This document shows, piece by piece, positions 1 through 6,028 of a stretch of 6,028 nucleotides of DNA. Each line of letters opens with the position of its first letter. Position 1 is the stretch's first letter. The position numbers and the translations under genes were made by a program. A model generated the notes under the pieces. The model saw nothing but the letters and a program-made list of their open reading frames with translations. It did no database searches and had not been told where the DNA came from. The stretch spans positions 1 to 6,028 of the forward strand of contig SLGQ01000228.1 of the NCBI GenBank assembly GCA_007136595.1, written 5' to 3'. The DNA comes from Candidatus Sumerlaeota bacterium. GTDB lineage: Bacteria; UBP6; UBA1177.

Positions 1-236
1 AAGGATCTTTTACTGATGAGGAAAGTAAATATATAAAAGGTATAAGGTTCGGATTTGTTCTGGTTTCTGACAGCGAACTCAGGCTAAGAGCAGAACAGGA
101 CACATCTTTTAATGTTAAATACTGTCCTTTTGAAGATGAAAACTGCTATGAACACACAGACAGGAACAGAGTTGCCTATATGTTCAGAAGAACAGTTCAC
201 ATTAGAAATTATGATTATCTGGAGTCGAGGAACTGA
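1..236 (+). CDS. pilW: PilW-like type IV pilus minor pilin, C-terminal fragment
   Basis: This reading frame is open from the left edge (first full codon at 3) to TGA at 234-236 and gives 77 residues. The N-terminal pilin helix lies outside the window. The tail resembles the end of PilW-family minor pilins: a hydrophobic strand (FGFVLVSDSE), then RVAYMFRRTVHIRN, which fits the family's closing pattern of Arg-rich strand, tV and lRN. PilW proteins are inner-membrane pseudopilins that help prime pilus assembly and sit near the pilus tip with PilX and PilY1. Two cysteines (visible residues 41 and 48) lie seven apart in an acidic loop and could form a disulfide. The stop is 2 nt before the next ATG, so it is surely cotranscribed with pilX. 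The identification rests on the short C-terminal motif plus gene order; another minor pilin type is possible but less likely. Confidence 0.72.
   Translation, partial: GSFTDEESKYIKGIRFGFVLVSDSELRLRAEQDTSFNVKYCPFEDENCYEHTDRNRVAYMFRRTVHIRNYDYLESRN
227..230 (+). promoter_or_regulatory. Ribosome binding site of pilX, inside the pilW end
   Basis: GAGG at 227-230 lies 8 nt before the ATG at 239 and within the last codons of the upstream gene. It supports this start and suggests translational coupling, since the upstream TGA and this ATG are only 2 nt apart. A second purine patch, GGAG, lies at 221-224 but is farther than ideal. Confidence 0.6.
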
Positions 237-238
237 CC

Positions 239-829
239 ATGATAAAACTGAAAAATAACACAGATAAAACAAGAGGGATCGCCCTGTTTGTCAGCATACT
301 TCTTTCAATGGGACTTTCTGTAATTTCTCTTTCGGCAATGGTCAGGCTTTCTTCAGTTTCCCGTACTACCGGAATGAATATGAGGGAAAAACAGCTTTTG
401 ATGTATGCAGAATCCGCAGTCAACATTGCTTCCGCAGAAGTTCAGGCTATGGCACTGGCAGATCCGGAACCGATAGGGAATAATACAGTTTACAGAATAT
501 CGGGAACAGCAGGAGATTTTTCATACAAATTTTACCCCAGAGATGTAACGGTTTCTCCCCCTACATTTTATGACAGAACACTTTTTGCATATAGAGCCGT
601 GGCAAGAAGATTTGCCGGAGAAGGGAACCATCCTCCCGGATTTAAATCACCTCTTGATGCCGGTGGACAGTGTTTTGACATAACAGTTGATGTGAGGGAA
701 GTGATATATATAGATGATGCCAACTACAATGTTAATGCCGACAGCAGTTTTGCGACGGCAAGTGGAAGATATTATCTCGGAAACACTAAAACAGTGGGTG
801 TAATAAGCTGTTTTAGAACCGCTTTATAG
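239..829 (+). CDS. pilX: PilX-like type IV pilus minor pilin
   Basis: This complete 196-residue protein has the layout of PilX minor pilins. A short basic leader (residues 1-13, ending KTRG) is followed by a hydrophobic helix at about 14-35 (IALFVSILLSMGLSVISLSA). Next comes the family's amphipathic stretch with an AES motif (YAESAVNIASAEV, like the usual AAEaAL), then a globular domain. G13-I14 fits a prepilin peptidase site, but position +5 of the mature protein is Val18, not the Glu of major pilins; this is common for PilX-type and GspK-type subunits thought to cap the fibre. Cys145 and Cys191 near the C-terminus could form a disulfide closing the last strands. The role inferred from the family is priming pilus assembly in the inner membrane and linking PilY1 to the tip. 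The start at 239 has a good ribosome site. The N-terminal half and the gene order carry the call; the C-terminal half is not recognisable by eye. Confidence 0.85.
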   Translation: MIKLKNNTDKTRGIALFVSILLSMGLSVISLSAMVRLSSVSRTTGMNMREKQLLMYAESAVNIASAEVQAMALADPEPIGNNTVYRISGTAGDFSYKFYPRDVTVSPPTFYDRTLFAYRAVARRFAGEGNHPPGFKSPLDAGGQCFDITVDVREVIYIDDANYNVNADSSFATASGRYYLGNTKTVGVISCFRTAL

Positions 830-833
830 TTTT

Positions 834-838
834 GGAGG
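834..838 (+). promoter_or_regulatory. Ribosome binding site of pilY1
   Basis: A perfect GGAGG follows the pilX stop. It is 5 nt from the ATG at 844 and 8 nt from the in-frame ATG at 847, so initiation at 847 has the better spacing. The two starts differ by a single Met. Confidence 0.7.
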
Positions 839-843
839 AAGAG

Positions 844-3800
844 ATGATGGATATAAAGAGAATAAACAGATACAGGAGCGGCACAATGAAAGACATTTTT
901 TTCTCCGCTATAAAAAAAATGACAGTTTTCGGGATACTGCTGTTATTTGCATTTCTTTTCAATTCTTACCGGATATCGGCATCTGAAACATTGAAAGATG
1001 ATGTCGCCGCAATGATAACCGATGCAAAAAAAGTGCCCCACATAACATATATCATTGATACTTCTGAAAGTATGAATGTTTTTGCGTACAGTGACTATCT
1101 TAACACCTGTGAAGATGCTCTGAGAAACATCGATCACGGTATCAACCTTTGCTGGAGTTCTTATCAGCAATGCCGTAATACAGAAGCAAATGCCATGTGC
1201 GGAGTCAATCTCGGTTGTGCTTCAATTGCTGTAAATTGCAATGAACTTGAATCGACAAGAAGCGATATCCGTACTTTTTGTGATGTAGGCTATGGCGGAG
1301 TAAACAGTATAGGTTACCACTATGCCGAGCCCCCTAAAACAACTTTGCCCGGTAATGTTGATCACTTGAAATACAAATATGTAGGACCCTGGAATCCGGA
1401 AATCATGTACACCCATGATCTCTGTTTTTATAACTGGACAAGTGATACAGGGGGGGATGTCCTGAACGAGCCTCCGACAACCTCTGATCACTGGACAAAT
1501 CCTTCCGGTGACCCCGCAGGATTCGGGCTTGCAACTGACAGAAGAGACTGGGACTGTCAATCTGATGGAACCGGTGATATTTCTCCCACAGGTGAAGTTA
1601 CGGGTCTCTGGTTAAACTGGAAATATACCACAGCTCTTGATGCCATAAAGATCATCATGGCAAACAGACACCGGTTTTCATATCCTCCCCGCACAAGAGG
1701 TGAGAGAAACTGTGTGAGAACCAAGTACTTTCCATCCAGATACGATTTTTTTCTTGATGAAAATGATCCGCCGAACCCCTCTATACATAATGTCTGCTAT
1801 GTTAACAACATTGATTTTAATGCTCTTTCAGATGGAGATAAAGACCTTTTCAAAGATTATGTAAGAACAAGGTGGGTAAATGAAAAATGTAATGCCGAAG
1901 ATGCAACCTGCCTAGCTCTTTCATGTCCCACCGAGTTTCACCAATTAGGAGATGTGGGTTCTCCGGCTATGGAAGACGCCGATGGTAACTGCAAAGTTTG
2001 CAGAGAGGTCGTAAAACACGGAGCTTCTTTCATTGAAATTGCTGTTCCATGTGAAGAAGATGTTGAAACATCAAGCTTTTCAGGAATGGGTCCATATACA
2101 GGAGAAGGAGAAACTTATGTTGACTATTCATGCTGTCTGAGTTTTTACTGCGAAGATCCTAAATGCAGAGATGACGATGAATCATGTTTCAGTGATCTGG
2201 GAACTTGTAATCTCGGTTACTATAGCTCTTTTGACCAGGATCAGAATCACTGCTGTGCTCCTCTTGTATGTGTTGAAGAAGGTGATATTGCAGGCGGTTG
2301 TCCTACCGGAGAAAAATATATTCCCGGTCCCGGCAATACATCGTCAGATGCTTTTGAAATACAAATAGGCATGGGGGCACTTTCAGGTGACCTCAAGTAT
2401 GGAGAAGCATCTGCCTATAATATAAGGATAACCAAATTTGATCTGACCAATGAAGATGTTATCGAAAAAGTAAGGCTTAGACTTTTTTGGGGATGTAACA
2501 CCCCCGGACTTCCCGGCAATGAATTCTTTTCTGCCACCTATGATGAAGCCTCCTGGCCCTTTGTTCCTCAGGATATAGCAGGAGCAGCTTTGTCAGGTTG
2601 CGAAAAAGAGGGGTATAAACTCGGTGGAATTGTTGAGCTTTTTCATAAAGGCGGGAGCAGTTACGGCAGAGGTAGCGTTTCTGTTGAAATAACTGCCACA
2701 AGCAGGTTTACACTGCTTGATAAAGGTTTTATAGACATACTTGAGAGAAATACTGCACTTTTTGAAGAAGAAAGGGATGAAATTACAGGGGATGGTATTG
2801 AACTCGTTAACGAATATGAGTGCAAGACAACCATGTACCACAGACAGTCTTATGTCCAAAACGGTGGAACAGGCAACTGTAACTGGACAAATCTTAGAAA
2901 ACCTGATGGAACACCCTATGAACGGTGTGTTTATCCTTCGCACAGAGTTATTGCCGCAACACAGTGGGGTACTCCAACCAGAAGTTCATGTTCATGGCTT
3001 TGCCGTGATCAGGCAGTATATGATGATGTGTGGAAGTGCAGAGATTTCTTTTCCCAGATGGACAACATTCAGAGAAATGGACCTGATGCGTGTGCGGAAG
3101 CCTGTTTCAATAAATCAAATTCTCTTTTCAGTTGCTGTAACTGCATAAATACCTACCAGAACCTTTACAACTATCTCGATCTTGAGCCAGCTGAAAGAGT
3201 TGACATTGAAAACGGTGGAACTATACATAACCTTAAATGTTCCAGCAGTGGATTTGTTGAAGGAATAACAAGTGACGGAGGAAGAGTTTTCATTCAGGGT
3301 TTTATGGCTGAAATTGTTAAGGGTCACATACAGGAAGTTGGAGACCAGGCATTTAAACTTTTTGTTGATCCGGCACCGTTTACAATTTTAGACCCGGACG
3401 GCAATCCAGTGTCAGCCAGTTCTCCTTATCCGGATAATGGCGGATGGTACAGTGACAGGGCTTTAATTGATCCTGGACATGCATTTCTTGAAAAATCATC
3501 ACTGTCATTTTTTAAGACAGGTGACAGCGGAACAAGAGATGTTGCCTGCATTTATGATATTATGAACAACTTTCAGGGAACCGATTGTGACGACTGTATA
3601 ACTGGCGGATGTTGTGAAGTAGATATCGACAGCAGTCAGGATTATTGCGAATTTCCGACATTCTGGATGATGATCCCCAATACTGAAGGGGGAGAGCTGA
3701 TAGTTGATCCCAATGATTCAAGTAAACATTTAGGTAATATCAGGCTTAACAATCCTGATGACAGGGAAAGATACAGGAACCTTGTTTCAAGGTTGAAGGC

Positions 3801-6028
3801 GAGAGGTGGTTCCACTTTGGGTGAAACACTTTATGATGTTTGGAGATATCTTGGAGGAATGAGAGCTTTCCATGATAGAAATTTCAGAGGCAATGTTTCA
3901 GATCCGGCTGATGAAACTCACTATCCTTCACCTTATCAGGATACAGACCCCACTTGTTTTTTAAATGAAGTTATCATAATATCTGGAGGTCAACCTCAGT
4001 TTGATGATAACCACGCCGTTTACGGTGCGGCATCAACTCAGGGAAATCCGGCGACATTCCCGTTTGTGGTTCCCGATCCCTCAGATATTGCCACTGCAGC
4101 TAAACCATATACCGAAAGGAACTGGTTCTTAACTTCTCTGGAACAGGTTGGAAGTTTTGTTACATCTGCCGACTTTTTCTTCAGAGATACAAGCGTCATT
4201 CATAAAGAGTGTCAAGTTAACTATGCCAATAATCTTTACGGATATGATGTCAACGACTCAGGCGACTGTGCTTTTGCCAATGACATTACAGGCATGAATG
4301 TGATAGATAAAATTCATACCGTTGCCATAGGAGAGTGGGCTCTGGCTCCTCTTTATGTCAACCCCGATCATAACTATCTTGAAACATCGGTCATTAAAAA
4401 TGTTGCCATCAACAACGATGGAAACTATTTCGGGTTGACTGTCGACCCCAAAGATCCTCACGGTGATTCTGTAAAAACATTTCATGATCTGACAGAGATG
4501 TTTGAACAGCTTGCATTGACAGGAACAGATTTTGATAAGTCTGTAGGAAGACCTCACTGGAGATCAGGTGCTGTCCAGCCATTTGGACCGCACCAGACTG
4601 TAAGAGGTCCGACAGTTTATTTTCCTGCCGCATTCCCGGTTGACAACCAGACAAGCAGATTCTGGTTCGGCAATCTCAAGAAGTATTACCTTGACGGATC
4701 AGGCGGTTGTCCTTCTCTTGATGATGAAGATGAAAATGTTGACCACGGTATCTGGGAATCAAAAGGGGGGATATCGCCTGAAGACTGTTTCGCTCCCACA
4801 GATACAGGGACAGACATAAGCGAGGTCTTATCAAGCGGTTACGGAGAGGAACAGGTGAGAAAACTTAATGCCGGTGGTGCTGCAAGAGTTCTTGCTCAAA
4901 GACTTGCCGGTGTAAGTTGCGGAGATATTCCATGTTATGAAAACGCTACAGGAACTGTCAGACAGATATATTACGACAACGATTTTTCTTTTAACGGAAC
5001 AGGTTCCTTAAGACTTCTCAGGAACATTACAGCTGCCGACCGTGCAATTATAGCCTCAGATTCACATACACCGGGACTTACAGAAACCGGTGTGAATCAG
5101 GTTTTTGATTATATTTACGGATTTGATGCGTTCCACTCCGATATTCCATCGCGGAGAAATGTAAGGTGGAATAATGGAACGGCAATAATTGAAGTTGATG
5201 ATCCTTTTGATATCAGGTTTGACGATGAACTTGTTGCCCAGGAAAGGATAAACATCAGACCGTTGCTTCTTGGAGCAATAGTTCACTCAAATCCTGTTGC
5301 TGTGCACTATGAAACATCTGAAACTACAAGGATATTTGTCGGAGCGAATGATGGAATGCTCCACTCGTTCGATCAGGATGGAAATGAAGCCTGGGCTTAT
5401 GTTCCCACCCCTGTTCTTCCTAAACTCGGAGCAATTGCAAATGACGATGCAGGTATAATTTTCAACTCAACCGTCGATGGACCGATCACCCTTTTCCACA
5501 TTGATAACAGTGGTGACGGGATGATAGTTGACGGAGAAAAAGCGTTTCTCATATTCGGGTATAGAAGGGGAGCTCACTACTATACGGTACTGGATATCTC
5601 TGAACTTGATAATCCCAGATTTGTCCAGCACATACCTGTTCAGGGACAAAGTTGGGGCAAACCGCTCATTTTCAGAAAACACGGAAATCACTATCTTGCT
5701 CTCGGTGGCGGATACGATCCCGCTTTTGATGTTGACAGACCGAACAGAAACATAAATGATGTTTTAGGTAACGAAATTACCATATATGAGTTCGATCCTG
5801 CGGCAGGAAAATTTAATACAGGTACACCGTTGCTCAAATTTGACAAAGATACCACCGGAAGCAACATAAGGGACGATGACAACAACTGGTTCTGGGTACC
5901 CATTGCGGCAGATCCGATCGCTATAAACACGACAGACCTGCTTTATAAGGACACAGAATTTGTTTATTTTATTGATATAACCGGCACGGTTTTCAGACTT
6001 GATGTAAGAAGTGCCGATCCTTCCGACT
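844..6028 (+). CDS. pilY1: PilY1/PilC-like pilus-tip protein with split VWA and propeller domain, 3' end missing
   Basis: The frame is open from 844 to the right edge: 1,728 codons and unfinished, already far longer than Pseudomonas PilY1 (about 1,160 aa). In order: signal peptide (about 1-46); VWA strand HITYIIDTSES with MIDAS residues D72, S74, S76; the family motif GLWLNWKYTTALDA at 254-267 (like GNFLNW...RID); a long Cys-rich region (to about 935); the rest of the VWA with GGSTLGETLYDVWRYLGG from 988, NEVIIISGGQP from 1041 and HTVAIGEW to 1165; FWFGNLKKYYLD at 1273-1284, a PilY1 linker motif; and the propeller, starting with RPLLLGAIVHSNP (1472-1484) and VGANDGMLHSFD (1499-1510). Known PilY1 proteins cap the pilus tip, promote assembly by countering retraction, and act in adhesion and surface sensing. 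The insert, the altered MIDAS and the calcium loops are unusual. It is probably cotranslated with pilX, 14 nt upstream. Residues are numbered from ATG 844. Confidence 0.92.
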   Translation, partial: MMDIKRINRYRSGTMKDIFFSAIKKMTVFGILLLFAFLFNSYRISASETLKDDVAAMITDAKKVPHITYIIDTSESMNVFAYSDYLNTCEDALRNIDHGINLCWSSYQQCRNTEANAMCGVNLGCASIAVNCNELESTRSDIRTFCDVGYGGVNSIGYHYAEPPKTTLPGNVDHLKYKYVGPWNPEIMYTHDLCFYNWTSDTGGDVLNEPPTTSDHWTNPSGDPAGFGLATDRRDWDCQSDGTGDISPTGEVTGLWLNWKYTTALDAIKIIMANRHRFSYPPRTRGERNCVRTKYFPSRYDFFLDENDPPNPSIHNVCYVNNIDFNALSDGDKDLFKDYVRTRWVNEKCNAEDATCLALSCPTEFHQLGDVGSPAMEDADGNCKVCREVVKHGASFIEIAVPCEEDVETSSFSGMGPYTGEGETYVDYSCCLSFYCEDPKCRDDDESCFSDLGTCNLGYYSSFDQDQNHCCAPLVCVEEGDIAGGCPTGEKYIPGPGNTSSDAFEIQIGMGALSGDLKYGEASAYNIRITKFDLTNEDVIEKVRLRLFWGCNTPGLPGNEFFSATYDEASWPFVPQDIAGAALSGCEKEGYKLGGIVELFHKGGSSYGRGSVSVEITATSRFTLLDKGFIDILERNTALFEEERDEITGDGIELVNEYECKTTMYHRQSYVQNGGTGNCNWTNLRKPDGTPYERCVYPSHRVIAATQWGTPTRSSCSWLCRDQAVYDDVWKCRDFFSQMDNIQRNGPDACAEACFNKSNSLFSCCNCINTYQNLYNYLDLEPAERVDIENGGTIHNLKCSSSGFVEGITSDGGRVFIQGFMAEIVKGHIQEVGDQAFKLFVDPAPFTILDPDGNPVSASSPYPDNGGWYSDRALIDPGHAFLEKSSLSFFKTGDSGTRDVACIYDIMNNFQGTDCDDCITGGCCEVDIDSSQDYCEFPTFWMMIPNTEGGELIVDPNDSSKHLGNIRLNNPDDRERYRNLVSRLKARGGSTLGETLYDVWRYLGGMRAFHDRNFRGNVSDPADETHYPSPYQDTDPTCFLNEVIIISGGQPQFDDNHAVYGAASTQGNPATFPFVVPDPSDIATAAKPYTERNWFLTSLEQVGSFVTSADFFFRDTSVIHKECQVNYANNLYGYDVNDSGDCAFANDITGMNVIDKIHTVAIGEWALAPLYVNPDHNYLETSVIKNVAINNDGNYFGLTVDPKDPHGDSVKTFHDLTEMFEQLALTGTDFDKSVGRPHWRSGAVQPFGPHQTVRGPTVYFPAAFPVDNQTSRFWFGNLKKYYLDGSGGCPSLDDEDENVDHGIWESKGGISPEDCFAPTDTGTDISEVLSSGYGEEQVRKLNAGGAARVLAQRLAGVSCGDIPCYENATGTVRQIYYDNDFSFNGTGSLRLLRNITAADRAIIASDSHTPGLTETGVNQVFDYIYGFDAFHSDIPSRRNVRWNNGTAIIEVDDPFDIRFDDELVAQERINIRPLLLGAIVHSNPVAVHYETSETTRIFVGANDGMLHSFDQDGNEAWAYVPTPVLPKLGAIANDDAGIIFNSTVDGPITLFHIDNSGDGMIVDGEKAFLIFGYRRGAHYYTVLDISELDNPRFVQHIPVQGQSWGKPLIFRKHGNHYLALGGGYDPAFDVDRPNRNINDVLGNEITIYEFDPAAGKFNTGTPLLKFDKDTTGSNIRDDDNNWFWVPIAADPIAINTTDLLYKDTEFVYFIDITGTVFRLDVRSADPSD
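874..878 (+). promoter_or_regulatory. Possible second ribosome binding site within pilY1
   Basis: AGGAG lies 7 nt before an in-frame ATG at 886 (M15). That start would give a normal-length signal peptide. It may be the true or an additional start, or a chance purine run encoding Arg-Ser. Confidence 0.35.
896..919 (+). repeat. Homopolymer tracts T7 and A8 in signal-peptide codons
   Basis: A run of seven T (896-902) and a run of eight A (912-919) lie 9 nt apart inside the signal-peptide coding region. Seven more A follow at 1026-1032. Slippage in any of these would frameshift the protein at its very start. The tracts are in frame here. Confidence 0.6.
1039..1191 (+). other. First part of the VWA domain with MIDAS DxSxS
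   Basis: Residues 66-116 begin with a hydrophobic beta strand (HITYIID) leading into DTSES, the metal-binding DxSxS of VWA domains (D72, S74, S76). This matches the start of the VWA domain in PilY1 proteins, shortly after the signal peptide. The rest of the fold does not follow at the usual distance. Confidence 0.75.
1108..3648 (+). other. Cysteine-rich insertion within the PilY1 VWA region
   Basis: From C89 to C935 I count about 47 cysteines. They are clustered: 16 in residues 349-486, 11 in 660-767 and 6 in 902-935. CC pairs and CxxC motifs are frequent (CKVC 383-386, CCNC 764-767, CDDC 915-918, CC 923-924). Residues about 487-650 have only two cysteines and look beta-rich, suggesting a separate folded module. 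The residues at 254-267 show this is still PilY1 sequence, so part of the region is the family's own variable middle. No CxxCH haem motif is present. In the oxidising periplasm most cysteines would be disulfides; metal binding is an alternative. Confidence 0.7.
1450..1456 (+). repeat. G7 homopolymer tract in pilY1
   Basis: Seven consecutive G lie in frame (ACA GGG GGG GAT, residues 202-205 region). Neisserial pilC genes phase-vary by poly-G slippage, though in longer tracts. A G6 tract occurs at 4765-4770. Confidence 0.5.
3766..4467 (+). other. Second part of the VWA domain
   Basis: Residues about 975-1208 carry the remaining VWA landmarks as seen in PilY1: the GGSTLGETLYDVWRYLGG helix (988 onward, S990/T991 as MIDAS Ser/Thr), the strand NEVIIISGGQP (1041-1051, normally ...ilTDGeP), the strand IHTVAIGEW (up to 1165, like TYTIGF) and the helix VIKNVAINNDGNYF (1183-1196, like LL..vA..GGG.YF). 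The third MIDAS position, normally Asp, is Gly1048. Confidence 0.65.
5257..6028 (+). other. PilY1 C-terminal beta-propeller, first part
   Basis: From residue 1472 the sequence follows the Neisseria PilC/PilY1 propeller: LLLGAIVHSNP (usually LGDIvHSsP), RIFVGANDGMLHSFDQDGNE, WAYVPTPVLPKL, a strand-rich blade around 1566-1580 (KAFLIFGYRRGAHYY), YLALGGGYDP, and VYFIDITGTVFRLD near the edge (like vYaGDl.GnlWRfD). An EF-hand-type loop lies at 1554-1565. The last cysteine of the visible protein is C1364, so this domain is Cys-free so far. In the family this domain interacts with the pilus and controls retraction in a calcium-dependent way. The remaining blades lie beyond the window. Confidence 0.85.
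5503..5538 (+). other. EF-hand-type calcium-binding loop in the propeller
   Basis: Residues 1554-1565 read DNSGDGMIVDGE. Asp at position 1, Ser at 3, Asp at 5, Gly at 6, Ile at 8 and Glu at 12 are the canonical EF-hand loop spacing. No flanking helices are evident; the loop sits between predicted strands, as calcium loops do in PilY1 and integrin propellers. Confidence 0.55.

Larger units (their letters stand above)
844..981 (+). other. Signal peptide of PilY1
   Basis: Residues 1-46 hold a basic N-region, a hydrophobic core at about 27-39 (TVFGILLLFAFLF) and a plausible signal peptidase I site after ISA (A46, before SETL). Started at 844/847 the peptide is long, about 45 residues. Started at the internal ATG 886 (M15) it would be a conventional 32 residues. 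Export by Sec to the periplasm fits a pilus-tip protein. Confidence 0.75.

Noticed and set aside
1222..1560. Antisense open frames of 60-116 codons, such as 1222-1560, 2593-2943 and 4258-4557.
   Set aside because: All are shadows opposite pilX or pilY1 and lack family motifs.
1831..1857. DGDKDLFKD at residues 330-338, which fits a DxDxDxxxD calcium pattern.
   Set aside because: The segment looks like a turn into a helix in the protein's variable middle, with no glycine or strand context, so calcium binding is not supported.
2741..3148. A 135-codon + strand open frame starting with ATG at 2741.
   Set aside because: It lies wholly inside pilY1 in another frame, has no ribosome site worth noting, and its translation resembles no protein I recognise. 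The pilY1 frame carries the family motifs on both sides.
1990..3648. CxxC motifs considered as c-type haem sites or thioredoxin-like centres.
   Set aside because: None is followed by His, and none sits in a thioredoxin-like WCxxC context; they belong to dense cysteine clusters.
2291..4713. A 14-nt direct repeat at 2291-2304 and 4700-4713, both encoding GGCP.
   Set aside because: It is isolated, short, and embedded in different protein contexts; chance use of the same codons is enough to explain it.
844..6028. An RGD integrin-binding motif like the one reported in Pseudomonas PilY1.
   Set aside because: I find no RGD in the 1,728 visible residues.

Overview
The window is part of a minor-pilin/adhesin operon of a type IV pilus, read entirely on the + strand. 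It holds the last 77 codons of a PilW-like minor pilin, a complete PilX-like minor pilin of 196 aa, and the first 1,728 codons of a very large PilY1/PilC-like pilus-tip protein that runs off the right edge. Spacing is operon-like: 2 nt between pilW and pilX, and 14 nt between pilX and pilY1. I see no promoter, terminator, RNA gene, mobile element or CRISPR array. No stretch longer than about 300 nt lacks a gene.

The gene order pilW-pilX-pilY1 matches the minor-pilin operon of Gram-negative bacteria such as Pseudomonas (fimU-pilV-pilW-pilX-pilY1-pilE). The DNA is moderately AT-rich and uses AGA/AGG for Arg and ATA for Ile often, unlike Pseudomonas. The giant Cys-rich PilY1 recalls delta-proteobacteria in the old broad sense or similar environmental Gram-negatives, but I cannot name a taxon.

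The three products probably act together. PilW and PilX would be minor pilins of the priming complex at the pilus tip. PilY1 would be exported through its signal peptide, sit on that complex, and serve as tip adhesin or surface sensor. The PilY1-like protein is the interesting part. Its von Willebrand A (VWA) domain appears split, with the MIDAS DxSxS motif near residue 72 and the rest of the fold near residues 975-1200. Between them lie roughly 900 residues carrying about 47 cysteines. The usual later MIDAS aspartate seems replaced by glycine. The C-terminal propeller has no cysteine in the visible part. It carries a textbook EF-hand-type loop, while the loop where PilY1 normally binds calcium looks degenerate. 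Homopolymer tracts in and near the signal-peptide codons, and a G7 tract downstream, are worth checking for phase variation, as known for neisserial pilC.
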